A DNA stretch of 45,247 nucleotides from Trichomonas tenax (GCA_023091735.1 JALKBU010000364.1:1-45247), one strand, 5' to 3'. Shown: positions 35,866-45,247, numbered from the stretch's first letter. A program made the numbers and translations. The notes: a model not told the origin generated them from the letters alone.

Positions 35866-38800
35866 TCACTGGAAACTTCCTAATGTCTCTACAAGAATCT
35901 GTTTCCTATATTGGTTACCTTTGAGAACACTTATGTTACCGCTATTTAATGCCTCTGCAGCAATTGGTGCTAAAGCTGCTCTAATATCTTGTCTGATTCT
36001 TCTCTGGACGAATTCGTCTGCTGATAGACACAAAACTGCAATACTTGGGAGTTTGTCTTGGACGGATGTGTTGCTCATTGCGAAATTGGCGACAGTTGGA
36101 AGTGACTTCTCGTGCTCAATAAGAACGGAAATGAAACGAGATAACACATCAACTGAAAATGAAACGCCTGCATTCATCGACATTATCAAAGCAAGCTCTG
36201 AAGAAGCAACAAGTAAGCCAATATCAGCATCAGAAGAAATGGTGCTTGTGCAGACCTCAGCGAGCTTAGAGATAATATCAGCGTTTGATGTGATGATTTG
36301 TGGGAATGCTCTCACTGAAGGAATCAAGACTTGTATTGAAGTAACTTTCATTTCGATACTTGGCTTGTTGAGCATCTTAATCGCAACATCAGTTGCTGCC
36401 TGAGCAATTCTTACATCACCTGAGAATTCGCACAATCTTATCAAGCTGCGCGCAGCATAAATGTTCGATTTCTTGTTAGATGAAGCTGTAGCACCTAAAA
36501 TCTCGATATAATTTGCAGAAAATGTTGCACAATCAGCACCAAGGACTGAAACTATGACATCAAACAAGCCTAAGCATGCTTGATGCAATCTAAGCACCAC
36601 ATCACCAGATTTCACCCACTTCTGTCTCTGGTGTGAAAGAATTGGTAACAATGCATTGTTGACTGTTTCAAGAGATTGCTCAACAACAGCCCTTCCTCCA
36701 ACTTCAAGGATGTTAGCAACCGCTTCAACAATTATTGCTGCTGCGTCTGCATCTGCTGCTGAGTCTTCTCCGATTGCTTGTAAAAGGAAAGCAAGTGCAG
36801 GAATGAATTCGCCATTCTCCATAATAAGGCCTTCAATAACATCAACAGCGCATGAACAAACTCTGTCTAAGGAGTCGTTGTCGACTGGATCGAATTGCGA
36901 GAAAATGGACTGAAGGATATCATTCATTACTGGAGCCATTTGTGAAGGAAGATGAACACACATCACTGATAAAGCAGATAATGCAGAATTCTTAAGTTTG
37001 AAGAGTTCTCTAACGCGAATATCTTCTTTTTCATCATTATCATCATTCATCATTGAAGCGATGTCTTCTTCATCTGCATTTTGAGTGATTTCCATACTCA
37101 GCAATGACATCAACACCTGGTAAATTTGTTCAGCGTATGGAGTGACTGCCTCTGTAAATATAGAACAGATGTTTGCAAGGCAATTGCAGCAGCTCTGTTT
37201 AAGTCCAACTGATTCTTCAGACATTGATTGTATAACGATTTCAAGGATCTCTCCTAAATTCTCTTCAACAATATTTGGTGACTGTGAAATGAATATTGAA
37301 AAACATCTGATTGCACCAATTTTGAGATCTTCGTTACCACCAATTGCAACAAGAAGGACATCTTTGAGATATTCATAGAAATTAGCAGCGATTAATGAAC
37401 ACTTTGATAATGCGATTGAAATGATCATCAATATATCACCATGCATTTCTTCTGGAAGCTCACCGAGTGATTCTTTAAGTGTTGAAATAACACCTTCAAT
37501 GTTTGGTGGTGGAATTGAAGAATTATCAAAAAGATTTGCGAGAGCATCTAAAACAGATGTCAAGTTAACATGCACAAGTAATAAAGGTGTTAAACTGCCA
37601 ATGTAGTAGGCGCAGTTATCTGGAACAGCATTGCAAAGTGAAGAAACAATGTCAGCGCTATTTTCGATAATTTCATCGACTTCTGTTGCAAAGCTGTTTG
37701 TTATAAAATCAATAATTTCTGACTCGTGAATGAAAATTGTATTCTCGTCAACATTGATAAGACTGCTCATTGCTGAGAGTGCAACTAATATCTTCGCAAG
37801 CTTTATTCTATCTTCGGATTCATTACTTGCATATTCGGCAATCTTTTGGAATATATAATCACTCATATTTAATGATCCATCCTCCTCTTCGTTTTCTTGG
37901 GGCACCAACATAGCGCTCTCGTGAAGCATTTGGATGAGTGTATCTGTGACTTTGTAGTTATCGCTCTCTTGATCATTTAAGTATATTTCTACAGCCAGTT
38001 CAAAAATTTGATCGACAATTGCAGGCAAATCATTTTCGAACTCATCAACGAGTGTTTTGAGTGCCTCGATATATGTGTCACATGCTGGAACGCGAATCTC
38101 CATTGGCAACTCAACTGTGTTTATTATTTGCATCAAAATCTCGAGCAAATGATGTTGTGATTCTTCGAGCGAGTCGAGAGTTAACATGCATGAAATTTTG
38201 ATGAGATCAAACAAAACTATGGCCTCGTCGATATTGACATCATTAGAGCAGCAAGAATTAACTGAATTACTGATAATATTGTTGATTGATCCAATTGAAT
38301 CAATATCGTCCATATATGTACGCTGAATGAGTATAACAAGTAATTTCATCGCTTCTATTCTGATTAATCTATTTGAATTCATTGCTAATTCGCAAATTGT
38401 TGGTAATAATTCAGTAATAAATGGTATTTCTAGTTCTAATGGCGAACTTATGACGATTTGTGAGATAAAATATAATGCTGTTGTTGATAAATTTTCATTT
38501 TGAAGATATTGAATAATTATTTGTGGCATTGGTCCAAATTCGCATTCTTCTATGCGCAACTGTGCCACATCATCACACAGCATTCGTTTTACCTGAACAT
38601 TTTGCATTGTATCGATCGTTCTGCAGAAATCATTTTGCAATTGTGATATTGTAGCGGGTTCTAGTGATTTTATCGATTTGCGCATAATTGTGTGTAGGAA
38701 AACTGCGCCAAAAATCAGGTTTATTTGGTCTGTTTCAGTTTGCAATAATTGGAACAATATCGGAACGGCGACTTCTGTGTTTTTTATGAACTGAAGAATC

Positions 38801-38883
38801 TGTTTTGATGCTTCAGAAATTCGCTCATTGACTCCAGAACGTACTTCAGAAAAAAGTTGTCTCAATACTGCGATGTCCTCCAT
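35866..38883 (-). CDS. Importin-beta family karyopherin (importin-5/Kap121-like)
   Basis: A 1005-residue acidic HEAT-repeat protein. The N-terminus (LFSEVRSGVNERISEASKQILQF, then LIFGAVFLHTIMRKSI) matches the importin-beta N-terminal domain with its conserved R residue. The middle has DEEDIASMMNDDNDEKEDIRVRELFKLKNSAL (about 600-635), similar to the acidic loop and the R-T-x-x-x-E-E/K-x-x-A segment of importin-5/RanBP6/Kap121, which binds Ran and imports ribosomal proteins and histones. Length (about 1000-1100 in the family) agrees. Importin-4 is the nearest alternative. TGCCACGTAAA, a variant of the -107 box, lies 107 nt upstream of the ATG. Confidence 0.75.
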   Translation of the reverse strand: MEDIAVLRQLFSEVRSGVNERISEASKQILQFIKNTEVAVPILFQLLQTETDQINLIFGAVFLHTIMRKSIKSLEPATISQLQNDFCRTIDTMQNVQVKRMLCDDVAQLRIEECEFGPMPQIIIQYLQNENLSTTALYFISQIVISSPLELEIPFITELLPTICELAMNSNRLIRIEAMKLLVILIQRTYMDDIDSIGSINNIISNSVNSCCSNDVNIDEAIVLFDLIKISCMLTLDSLEESQHHLLEILMQIINTVELPMEIRVPACDTYIEALKTLVDEFENDLPAIVDQIFELAVEIYLNDQESDNYKVTDTLIQMLHESAMLVPQENEEEDGSLNMSDYIFQKIAEYASNESEDRIKLAKILVALSAMSSLINVDENTIFIHESEIIDFITNSFATEVDEIIENSADIVSSLCNAVPDNCAYYIGSLTPLLLVHVNLTSVLDALANLFDNSSIPPPNIEGVISTLKESLGELPEEMHGDILMIISIALSKCSLIAANFYEYLKDVLLVAIGGNEDLKIGAIRCFSIFISQSPNIVEENLGEILEIVIQSMSEESVGLKQSCCNCLANICSIFTEAVTPYAEQIYQVLMSLLSMEITQNADEEDIASMMNDDNDEKEDIRVRELFKLKNSALSALSVMCVHLPSQMAPVMNDILQSIFSQFDPVDNDSLDRVCSCAVDVIEGLIMENGEFIPALAFLLQAIGEDSAADADAAAIIVEAVANILEVGGRAVVEQSLETVNNALLPILSHQRQKWVKSGDVVLRLHQACLGLFDVIVSVLGADCATFSANYIEILGATASSNKKSNIYAARSLIRLCEFSGDVRIAQAATDVAIKMLNKPSIEMKVTSIQVLIPSVRAFPQIITSNADIISKLAEVCTSTISSDADIGLLVASSELALIMSMNAGVSFSVDVLSRFISVLIEHEKSLPTVANFAMSNTSVQDKLPSIAVLCLSADEFVQRRIRQDIRAALAPIAAEALNSGNISVLKGNQYRKQILVETLGSFQ

Positions 38884-38984
38884 GTTTTTGAAAAATTTTG
38901 ATTGAGAGAAAACTTGAAATTTAGGATATGCATATGCTATAATTGATATTTTTGTAGTTTGTTTTGTTTGTCAAAAATATTTGA

Positions 38985-38995
38985 TTTACGTGGCA
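38985..38995 (-). promoter_or_regulatory. TGCCACGTAAA box, 107 nt before ATG
   Basis: On the gene strand it reads TGCCACGTAAA, with its centre (38990) 107 nt from the ATG at 38883. The identical 13-mer TTTACGTGGCAGA (38985-38997) recurs in reverse complement at 8153-8165, upstream of the Cdc7-like gene. Confidence 0.5.
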
Positions 38996-39391
38996 GAAAT
39001 TGGAACATTTTTGATTTTTATTTAAAGATATCTTCATCTGATGACTAACTTCAAAACATTAATCGATGTAATGATTACTAAATAGTTTTATGGGTTGCTG
39101 GATTGATAAAGATGAATAATGAAATCAAAATTCTGACATTTTCTTCTTTTTACTGTATAGAGCCAAATTGATAATGCAAAAGTATTATAATATATGGTTT
39201 TATTCTATTCAATTTGTAAACATATCAAAAATTCAGAAGGTATACAAAATGGCATACTGCTTTTCTTAATGGTATACGGCCATTCAAATTACTTTAAATA
39301 CAACTAATGAGGAAATTGATTGACTTTTAAAAATATAAGTGTCAAATGTAAGGATTTTGGTAGGATTATATGTCAAAGATTAGTAAAAATT

Positions 39392-39402
39392 TGTCATGTA
39401 AT
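39392..39402 (+). promoter_or_regulatory. TGTCATGTAAT box, 108 nt before ATG
   Basis: The centre, 39397, is 108 nt upstream of the RING gene ATG at 39505, in the sense orientation. Confidence 0.5.
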
Positions 39403-39504
39403 TTTGAGAATTGTCAAAAAATATTTTTCATGCTTATTTTATAAGCAATTTTAGAACGTGGAAAAAAGAAATTGAAAATGAAATAAAAAATCAAAAAAAT
39501 ATAA

Positions 39505-41157
39505 ATGAGTGTAGCTGGATCTCTTTCTAAAACGAAAGAAGAGAGCCTCCACTACTATTACTACTTGGACGTCTTCAAAGAGAAGGTTGGGGAGTCTAAT
39601 GAGCTCTATAGCAAGCTCCAGCTCCAATTTTTAGCTTGGTTTGATAATTTATTGCTCATTAGACGAGAACTTGTTCCAGAAACTGATGGAAAATCCGATA
39701 AAGCGATTAATTCGGTCGATAAATACGTTGCAAACGCAGAATTAATTTTTGATTATATTTTATCCAGAATCAACGGCAAATTTAACGATGATAATCTTAC
39801 TGAAGAGTTCAAAGCATCGCGTGAAACATTCGACTTTTTCCACGAAATGTTAAAAATTTACTATATTTTCCAACCTTGGATCGAACCAACCGTTTGTGCC
39901 CCTGCAGAGTCAGGTTTATCAAGTGTACACAAGCAATTTCCCAAGATTGTCCAATTATTAGCCGAAAAAATTAACATTCCGGAAACTGATTGCGCGACGT
40001 TAGCACAAATACCTCCAAATTTCCCAACAATTACATTCGCATATATAATGCTTCTCAGTGAACTTATAGGTATCGAAAAATCAGCAACGTGCGAAGAAGC
40101 AGCTTTAATTTCGAAATTTGATCAAAGTCAATTGCCTTTATACTGTCCATCACCGCGTTTGGTTTCTAATGATCCAACGTTTTTGCAATTAAAATCACTC
40201 CAAAACTACTTAACTTCGCAAATTCAAACAATTCACGAAAATAACAAGCAACAAACTCAATACATCATCAGTCAGTTACAAAGCTACGGTAAGTATATTG
40301 AAAATTTACATCAAGCAATCAAAGTTGACGCACCTAACGTTCTTGATAATTACAAAAAAATATACCAAACGTTTTTGGAGATAACAGAGCAGAAGAGAGA
40401 GAATAGCTTCGTATCGCAGCTTAGAAATGAACTTCCATTGAACATTGACACAAATGCAATTCAAAATTTCATTGCTTTTGAAGATAAATTCATTGAAAGC
40501 AATTCAGAAAACTTCGATGAACTTCTGGCAGCTCTAAAGAACCATATTGAACTCGCAAACAAAGAGCTTAGAGAATTACAAAACATTGTTGAAACAAAAA
40601 ATAGAAAATTGCAACTGAACGAAAAAATCGTTACGCAAACTGAAAATAAGTCAGGTTCAAACGAATATCCACTTGGACTTCTTTCGCAGGCTCTCAATGA
40701 TCACAGAAACTATGTTTTGGACTCTCTTGAATCACTTTCTATCCCTCCACCAATCGAAATGTGTTTCGAGATAAATTCGAACTTTATATCAGATGAATTT
40801 CACGAATCAATCGCGATACAGCCAGGTGTTCAGGGTTGGTATGATTCGCTTATCAACTATATGAGCCACTGTGTCGCAGAGAAACAAGATGAACTTAATC
40901 AAATTCAGATAGAAACAAATCAAATATATTTGCGTGCGCATCTACAGAAAGAAACGGCCAATGTTCTTAAAAAGAAGAAGGCAAAGGAGGCTCCATTCTG
41001 TAGATCGTGTGAAACAGCGAGAATGTATGCAATCACAACATGTGGACACACTTTTTGCGAAGGATGTTACAGAGAAATGATTGCTGTTTCTCCTCATGTT
41101 TGTAAGTATTGCGGAAAGTTCTTTAATGATATTCAGGTCATTCAAATCAACTGGTAA
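39505..41157 (+). CDS. C-terminal RING, coiled-coil protein (Bre1-like candidate)
   Basis: A 550-residue protein: helical N-terminal half, coiled coil (about 235-385, and again about 465-490), then a C3HC4 RING finger at 499-538: CRSC, a spacer, then CGHTFCEGC and CKYC. The protein ends a dozen residues later (FFNDIQVIQINW). A RING placed at the very end after coiled coil, with an aromatic-hydrophobic tail after the last cysteine pair, is the arrangement of the histone H2B ubiquitin ligase Bre1/RNF20. It should be an E3 ligase; Bre1 identity is inference and it is shorter than Bre1 (about 700-1000). The ATG lies in AAAATATAAATGAGT, nearly the same leader as the BTB-like gene at 15965. Confidence 0.65.
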   Translation: MSVAGSLSKTKEESLHYYYYLDVFKEKVGESNELYSKLQLQFLAWFDNLLLIRRELVPETDGKSDKAINSVDKYVANAELIFDYILSRINGKFNDDNLTEEFKASRETFDFFHEMLKIYYIFQPWIEPTVCAPAESGLSSVHKQFPKIVQLLAEKINIPETDCATLAQIPPNFPTITFAYIMLLSELIGIEKSATCEEAALISKFDQSQLPLYCPSPRLVSNDPTFLQLKSLQNYLTSQIQTIHENNKQQTQYIISQLQSYGKYIENLHQAIKVDAPNVLDNYKKIYQTFLEITEQKRENSFVSQLRNELPLNIDTNAIQNFIAFEDKFIESNSENFDELLAALKNHIELANKELRELQNIVETKNRKLQLNEKIVTQTENKSGSNEYPLGLLSQALNDHRNYVLDSLESLSIPPPIEMCFEINSNFISDEFHESIAIQPGVQGWYDSLINYMSHCVAEKQDELNQIQIETNQIYLRAHLQKETANVLKKKKAKEAPFCRSCETARMYAITTCGHTFCEGCYREMIAVSPHVCKYCGKFFNDIQVIQINW

Positions 41158-41477
41158 TGTGTTTTTATATGTATATTAGATATTTATTTGATGAAATAAA
41201 ATTTGTTTTTTATTATCCAATCCAACACCTAAATTATTAAATATCTTAACCCAAAAATCCAATGACTTCACATTGATTTTTGATAAAAACAAATTATATC
41301 AAAAACTATATTTTTCAATTTAAGTCAAAATATTGAAAACAATGATATAAAAATGTATTATATGAATATAGTTATGATGAAATTAGTGTGATTGTAAAAA
41401 TTAAGATTCCTGTATTTGCGATTTGGTTTATTAGATGTTTCATTTGTGCTATAAGAATATACGGTGCGGATTTTTAT
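41158..41477. other. Convergent spacer
   Basis: AT-rich spacer between the 3' ends of the RING gene and the uL5 gene. Nothing recognisable. Confidence 0.6.
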
Positions 41478-41990
41478 TTATTTAAGGAGTGTGCCGTTGA
41501 ACTTCTGGACGAACCATTCCTTGGCCTCCTCACGCTTGACGCGCTGGTTTGGACCGATGCGGGACTGGCAGTGCTTGCGGCGGGAAATGCGGTTGCCTGG
41601 GCGCTCAAGAACGACATAGAGATCCATGCCGTGGATACCGATATCACGATCGTATTTGAGGCCAAGATCGATGTGCTCCTTGATGCCGAAGCCGAAGTTG
41701 CCCTCAGAAGAGAAGCAGCGCTGTGAGATTTCGTAATCGTGAACTTGAAGAGCGCGGTTGAGGATTTCGAGGGCCTTTGGACCACGGATTGTAGCGTAGG
41801 CAGCAATCTTATCGTTACGGCGGATGCCGAACTTTGGAATTGTGCGGTGGGAGCGGGCGAGCATAGCCTGCTGCTTTGTGAGCTGCTCGATAACGCGTGA
41901 AGCACGTGTAACCTGGTCACCGACAGCGCCTGGGTTGATGTTAATGCAGAGTTTGGCAACACGGATCTCGTTTAATGTGTTCTTCGACAT
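41478..41990 (-). CDS. RPL11: 60S ribosomal protein L11 (uL5)
   Basis: A 170-residue protein of full family length (eukaryotic RPL11 is about 175). Hallmarks: IRVAKLCININPGAVGDQVTRASRVIEQLT near the N-terminus, FGIRRNDKIAAYATIRG, then SEGNFGFGIKEHIDLGLKYD and the end RREEAKEWF-type sequence. It binds 5S rRNA with uL18 in the central protuberance of the large subunit. Codons are strongly C/G-ending, as expected for high expression. The stop is in TAAATAAATAAA, a string of possible trichomonad UAAA polyadenylation signals. The leader is only a few bases (TTTTTTAGG before the ATG). Confidence 0.97.
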   Translation of the reverse strand: MSKNTLNEIRVAKLCININPGAVGDQVTRASRVIEQLTKQQAMLARSHRTIPKFGIRRNDKIAAYATIRGPKALEILNRALQVHDYEISQRCFSSEGNFGFGIKEHIDLGLKYDRDIGIHGMDLYVVLERPGNRISRRKHCQSRIGPNQRVKREEAKEWFVQKFNGTLLK

Positions 41991-42751
41991 CCTAAAAAAG
42001 GACCTTCCAAACCGTCCAAACCGCTTTTATGGCCATGAAAATTGTTAATTATTCATTCCTTTTAATGTATTTTTCTATTTGTATTTCATCTATAAATGCT
42101 ATATCCCAAAGAAAATTCACTAATTGCTTTACGAAGATGAAAATCTTGGAATATCTTTACTAAAATCAAACATTCATGGATCATCAACCAAAACATAAGA
42201 AGAAAAATAAATTTTTAATATATTTCCTTAATGCTATGAAGAGACTTAAAAGATATCCAAAATATTCTTTGATTTTTACAACATCTTCAAAAATCTAATT
42301 TCATTGATATAATCCAATATTATATATAAAATTATCGTCAATTCATTAAATTGATTATAGACATCTTTTTTAAATTTAGAGAATTTTAAATTTTTAACGA
42401 AAATTAATTATTTTTTCTATGTTGAACAATTAAGAATCTAACTCAGCACAAACATGTTCAACAGCCCATAGAGATTTACAAAGGAATTCCTGTTCAAAAA
42501 ACGAGTTTGAACAAAATCAAAAAATATGAAAAAATAATCAAACATTTGGTTGTTGATTGCAAATCAACGCTATAACACATAATGGAATATTAGATTATAC
42601 TGCTTCTATTTTTAAGAGTTGGTCCATTTTTTGATGAAAAAGATCCAACTATCTCATACCTAATATGCATTGACTTAGAGGTATTCAATTATCGTACTAT
42701 TTAACAATTCCAATTTTTATAAAAAAATTTATCGATTTTATAAAAAAAAGA
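41991..42751. other. Divergent spacer, no motif
   Basis: About 760 bp, AT-rich, between the uL5 start and the next gene. Neither gene shows the -107 box. No RNA gene or repeat was recognised. Confidence 0.5.
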
Positions 42752-44794
42752 ATGTCGAAACAGGAGATTGAAGCAGTCTTCTCAGAGACATTCGAGCGTA
42801 ATTTCTCTGTTAGCATCAACGGTGAGCACCACATCAAGAAAAAATGCGTTCTCAACTGTTTATTGCTATGCATCGCCGATCTCGAGAAATTAGCTCCTTC
42901 AATATACATATGGCTTCCAGACTGGTCATTCTACATCGAAAATAATCCCAACCACTCAACAATCGTCTTACAAGAGAAAATTCATGATCAACAAAGCAAA
43001 ATTAAAATTAAATCCAAGAAAATCGATGTTATTAGCGAATGGAATGCGAAAATGTTGGCAGATCTCGAGAGATTTAGAGACATTCAATTCGCTCAGGCGC
43101 AGTTCTCTGTTAAAGGAACTGTTGATGGCAAATCTCTTCAACTCAAGCTGATGATGTCTGCCTACGAATTCACTGTTACTGACCGTGAAGGCAACATCCT
43201 GTTTGAGGCAGACAGAGATGAACAAATTCGTATACAGATCCCAGAAGACCACACAGCAAGAATGCAGCTGCAGAACGATCTCCGCTCTATAACTGTTAAG
43301 TTTTCTGAGGATGTCAAGCTTGGTGTTGCTTTATTGATTTGCAATGCCGGTGTTCCTGAAGTCCCAGTTGAAACTCTGATCTCAATCGACGATGTGGACG
43401 TTCCTGAACTGAATATGTCCCTCTCTGACTTCGCCCCGATACTCGACGGCCCAACTGAGAGCACAATGAGCGGTTTCTCAAGTTCAGTGTCGCTCATTGG
43501 ACAATCAGAGAGCAATCTCAGCCTAAGCCAGTTACAAGACATTCGCGAAGAAGCGAAGAAGAAGAAAGGAATGATTATTGACGATACAGATCCGGAAGTC
43601 ATCAAGAAGAATTTAGACCGTAAATACAAACAGCTCGTTAAGAAGATTACAATTGCATCGAGCAACGATCCAAATGAACAGATTGAACAACTCGCATCTT
43701 CTCACAAGCCGCCGAAGATCACAAAGCAGCCAGCAGACATGTACGACTTCCCAGACTCCGAGCTCAAGGAGCCTTTATTCGAAAACCCGGATCCAACATA
43801 TTACGAAACGAAGCCACTTGATCACGAAGAGCCAATTGATCTTTCTTATCCATTCGACTTCGATAACGCTGTGCAGCAGCTTAAGAGACTTCCAGAGATG
43901 AAGGAGTTCGATGCTCCAGACAGGTCTGAAGTTGTGCAGTTCACTGATCTCGTTAAGAACATCATCATGAACACAGAGTGGGCTGAGCGTCCTCTTTGTG
44001 CTGCTGGTATCCTTATCCAGGGCAGAAAGACATCAATCGAGGATCTCTACAAGCAGTTGAACACCGTCAGCTTCTCCATCCTCGAAATTCAGCTTGTTCT
44101 TCGTGACAACAAAGTTAAAACAGAAGAAGACATCGTCAAAATGTTTGTTGCGTTATTCCGCGAAAATCTAGTTTATAACTTCTACACAACAATCGAGACA
44201 GCAACAGAATTCAAGAAGGATGTCTACGAGTGTGATGCTCTTGTTTGTTGTCCTAAATTCTGCAATGAAATCGCTTCACTTTTCGATTCTCCTGTCATGG
44301 ACTGCAAGTTCAATATTCTTCCATTCGCAGCAGATATCATTCCACACGTCAGAATCGCAAACTTCATGCGCGAGATGAAGACATCAAAGTATGTTGATAG
44401 CATTGAACAAGCACAATCTGATGATTTCATGCCTCTCGATCATATTCTCTTCGCTATTGTTTACCTTATTGGAGATGGTCCAGATACACAGCTCAGAAAC
44501 ATCTGGTATAATGTCGAGAAGGATGAATCGATCAGTAAGGAAGGCATTCAGGGTGTCACGCCTGAAGAGAGAGCCGTATTCTTTATCCTACACTTGATTA
44601 GGAGTGAAAGATTGTCACATCACATCATATACGCAATGGAGAACTCAAAATACACAGAACTTGCTCCTGAAATGATTTACACTGCGGCTCAGGTCATCGG
44701 ACTTAACAAACTCCTCGAATTCAAGGAAGATGACACATTCTTCGAGAAAACTGCTCGTCACATATTGCAATTATTTGACGGCTTTAATAAATGA
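42752..44794 (+). CDS. RUN-like domain protein, function unknown
   Basis: A 680-residue protein. Residues about 1-70 and 105-215 are strand-rich and could be PH-like folds. Residues 225-330 are a low-complexity linker with a basic helix. Residues about 375-540 are helical: PLCAAGILIQGRKTS, then EEDIVKMFVALFRENLVYNFY, loosely resembling a RhoGAP or RUN core, but there is no arginine in the GIFR position, so an active GAP is unlikely. Residues about 545-680 (LDHILFAIVYLIGDGP, RNIWYNVEK, ERAVFFILHLIRSERLSHHI, LLEF) follow the RUN-domain pattern. RUN domains bind small GTPases or motors, so a GTPase effector is a reasonable guess but unproven. The stop overlaps AATAAATGA. Confidence 0.5.
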   Translation: MSKQEIEAVFSETFERNFSVSINGEHHIKKKCVLNCLLLCIADLEKLAPSIYIWLPDWSFYIENNPNHSTIVLQEKIHDQQSKIKIKSKKIDVISEWNAKMLADLERFRDIQFAQAQFSVKGTVDGKSLQLKLMMSAYEFTVTDREGNILFEADRDEQIRIQIPEDHTARMQLQNDLRSITVKFSEDVKLGVALLICNAGVPEVPVETLISIDDVDVPELNMSLSDFAPILDGPTESTMSGFSSSVSLIGQSESNLSLSQLQDIREEAKKKKGMIIDDTDPEVIKKNLDRKYKQLVKKITIASSNDPNEQIEQLASSHKPPKITKQPADMYDFPDSELKEPLFENPDPTYYETKPLDHEEPIDLSYPFDFDNAVQQLKRLPEMKEFDAPDRSEVVQFTDLVKNIIMNTEWAERPLCAAGILIQGRKTSIEDLYKQLNTVSFSILEIQLVLRDNKVKTEEDIVKMFVALFRENLVYNFYTTIETATEFKKDVYECDALVCCPKFCNEIASLFDSPVMDCKFNILPFAADIIPHVRIANFMREMKTSKYVDSIEQAQSDDFMPLDHILFAIVYLIGDGPDTQLRNIWYNVEKDESISKEGIQGVTPEERAVFFILHLIRSERLSHHIIYAMENSKYTELAPEMIYTAAQVIGLNKLLEFKEDDTFFEKTARHILQLFDGFNK

Positions 44795-45121
44795 TCTTTT
44801 TATGGAATAAATAAATACTTGATTATTATTTTGCTTCCTTCTATCTTGCATTTTATCTTTTAAACAAAAATTCATGAAATTTGAATTGTATTTTTGATTT
44901 TGTCAATGATTTACTATGGTTTGCGAAAGAAAAATAGCATTGAAATAAACTTTTGATGTGGCATGCTCACACAATGAGATTTAAAATTTGATCTAATTTT
45001 ATATAAGATTGCTTAATATTTTATATTTAATTATGAGATTGCTTAATCATATGATTATATTTTGATTGAGTGGTTTAGTTTATATGTTTCATTGTTAAAG
45101 GATATAAAAAATATTTTTTTA
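44795..45121. other. Spacer before the right-hand element
   Basis: AT-rich spacer with AATAAATAAAT just after the stop of the RUN-like gene. No gene is seen. Confidence 0.6.
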
Positions 45122-45247
45122 GGGAAAATTTTTCCTTCTGCGGTGTAGTCCCGCGACCTTCATAACTTTTTATCTGATCAATATTTTTTCGATTTGAAAG
45201 TACTTTCATGTACATATTGATAGTTGTCTATCCAGTGGTATAAGTGG
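45122..45247. mobile_element. MULE-like element, left end (cut by window end)
   Basis: It starts GGGAAAATTTTTCCTTCTGCGG, like the left end of the copy at 22472, and continues through the TGAAAGTACTTTCA palindrome to CAGTGGTATAAGTGG. The nine bases before it, ATTTTTTTA, would be the left copy of its target duplication. Confidence 0.85.

Larger units (their letters stand above)
38884..39504. other. Bidirectional promoter region
   Basis: Spacer between two divergent genes. It holds one -107 box for each side (38985-38995 and 39392-39402), 107 and 108 nt from their respective ATGs. No gene is seen. Confidence 0.6.

Noticed and set aside
41388..41962. Frames overlapping the uL5 gene on either strand
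   Set aside because: uL5 is unmistakable; the others are shadows of a codon-biased gene.
1..45247. A circular molecule or one giant element bounded by the two edge repeats
   Set aside because: The 9 bases outside the two edge ends (CTCACAAAC and ATTTTTTTA) do not match, so they are not the two sides of one insertion.

Overview
The window looks like nuclear DNA of a parabasalid flagellate, most likely a trichomonad close to Tritrichomonas or Trichomonas. The evidence is as follows: AT-rich spacers (often with long A or T runs); densely packed genes that are almost all single-exon; standard-code stops, often in a TAAA context; initiator-like TCATTA/TCATTT just before two start codons; one 25-nt intron ending in a TCTAACATACAG box, close to the trichomonad 3' intron motif; a glycine-rich trichomonad surface-protein relic; and several non-autonomous DNA transposons, including a family with long terminal inverted repeats and a 9-bp target duplication. 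The species call is inference.

Layout. 1-133 is the end of a Mutator-like element copy (MULE). 134-2269 is gene-poor: a TTAA-type repeat end, a short gene fragment, and an unusual array of alternating hairpins (about 921-1748). 2270-9474 holds a spliced CARMIL-like leucine-rich protein, a HEAT-repeat karyopherin-like protein, a compact Cdc7-type kinase and a PRP4-type WD40 splicing protein. 9475-11355 is spacer with a 37-bp tandem repeat, an ankyrin relic and a small TTAA-flanked element. 11356-15965 holds an S28 serine peptidase with an EGF-like module and a membrane anchor, a TVP23-type Golgi membrane protein and a BTB-like coiled-coil protein. 16228-17960 is a TTAA-flanked element with a 752-bp MULE-like element nested in it. 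18168-21512 is a NAP1/HEM (WAVE complex) protein. 21513-25124 is spacer with a TA-flanked inverted-repeat element and a second complete MULE-like element. 25125-32926 holds CAND1 and a giant coiled-coil protein. 33262-34291 is a broken glycine-rich gene. 34916-44794 holds a bacterial-type NAD synthase, an importin-5/Kap121-like karyopherin, a Bre1-like RING protein, ribosomal protein uL5 and a RUN-like protein. The window ends in another MULE-like end (45122-45247).

How the genes fit together. They are mostly housekeeping genes with no operon logic: nuclear transport, cullin regulation, splicing, S-phase kinase, actin regulators (CARMIL and NAP1), Golgi traffic, NAD synthesis and translation. 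The strongest new signal is regulatory. An 11-mer, TGWCATGTAAA or its variant TGCCACGTAAA, is centred 106-108 nt upstream of the start codon of five different genes on both strands. The second is the roughly 245-bp-period hairpin array at 0.9-1.75 kb, whose stems stay paired although the arm sequences have diverged.
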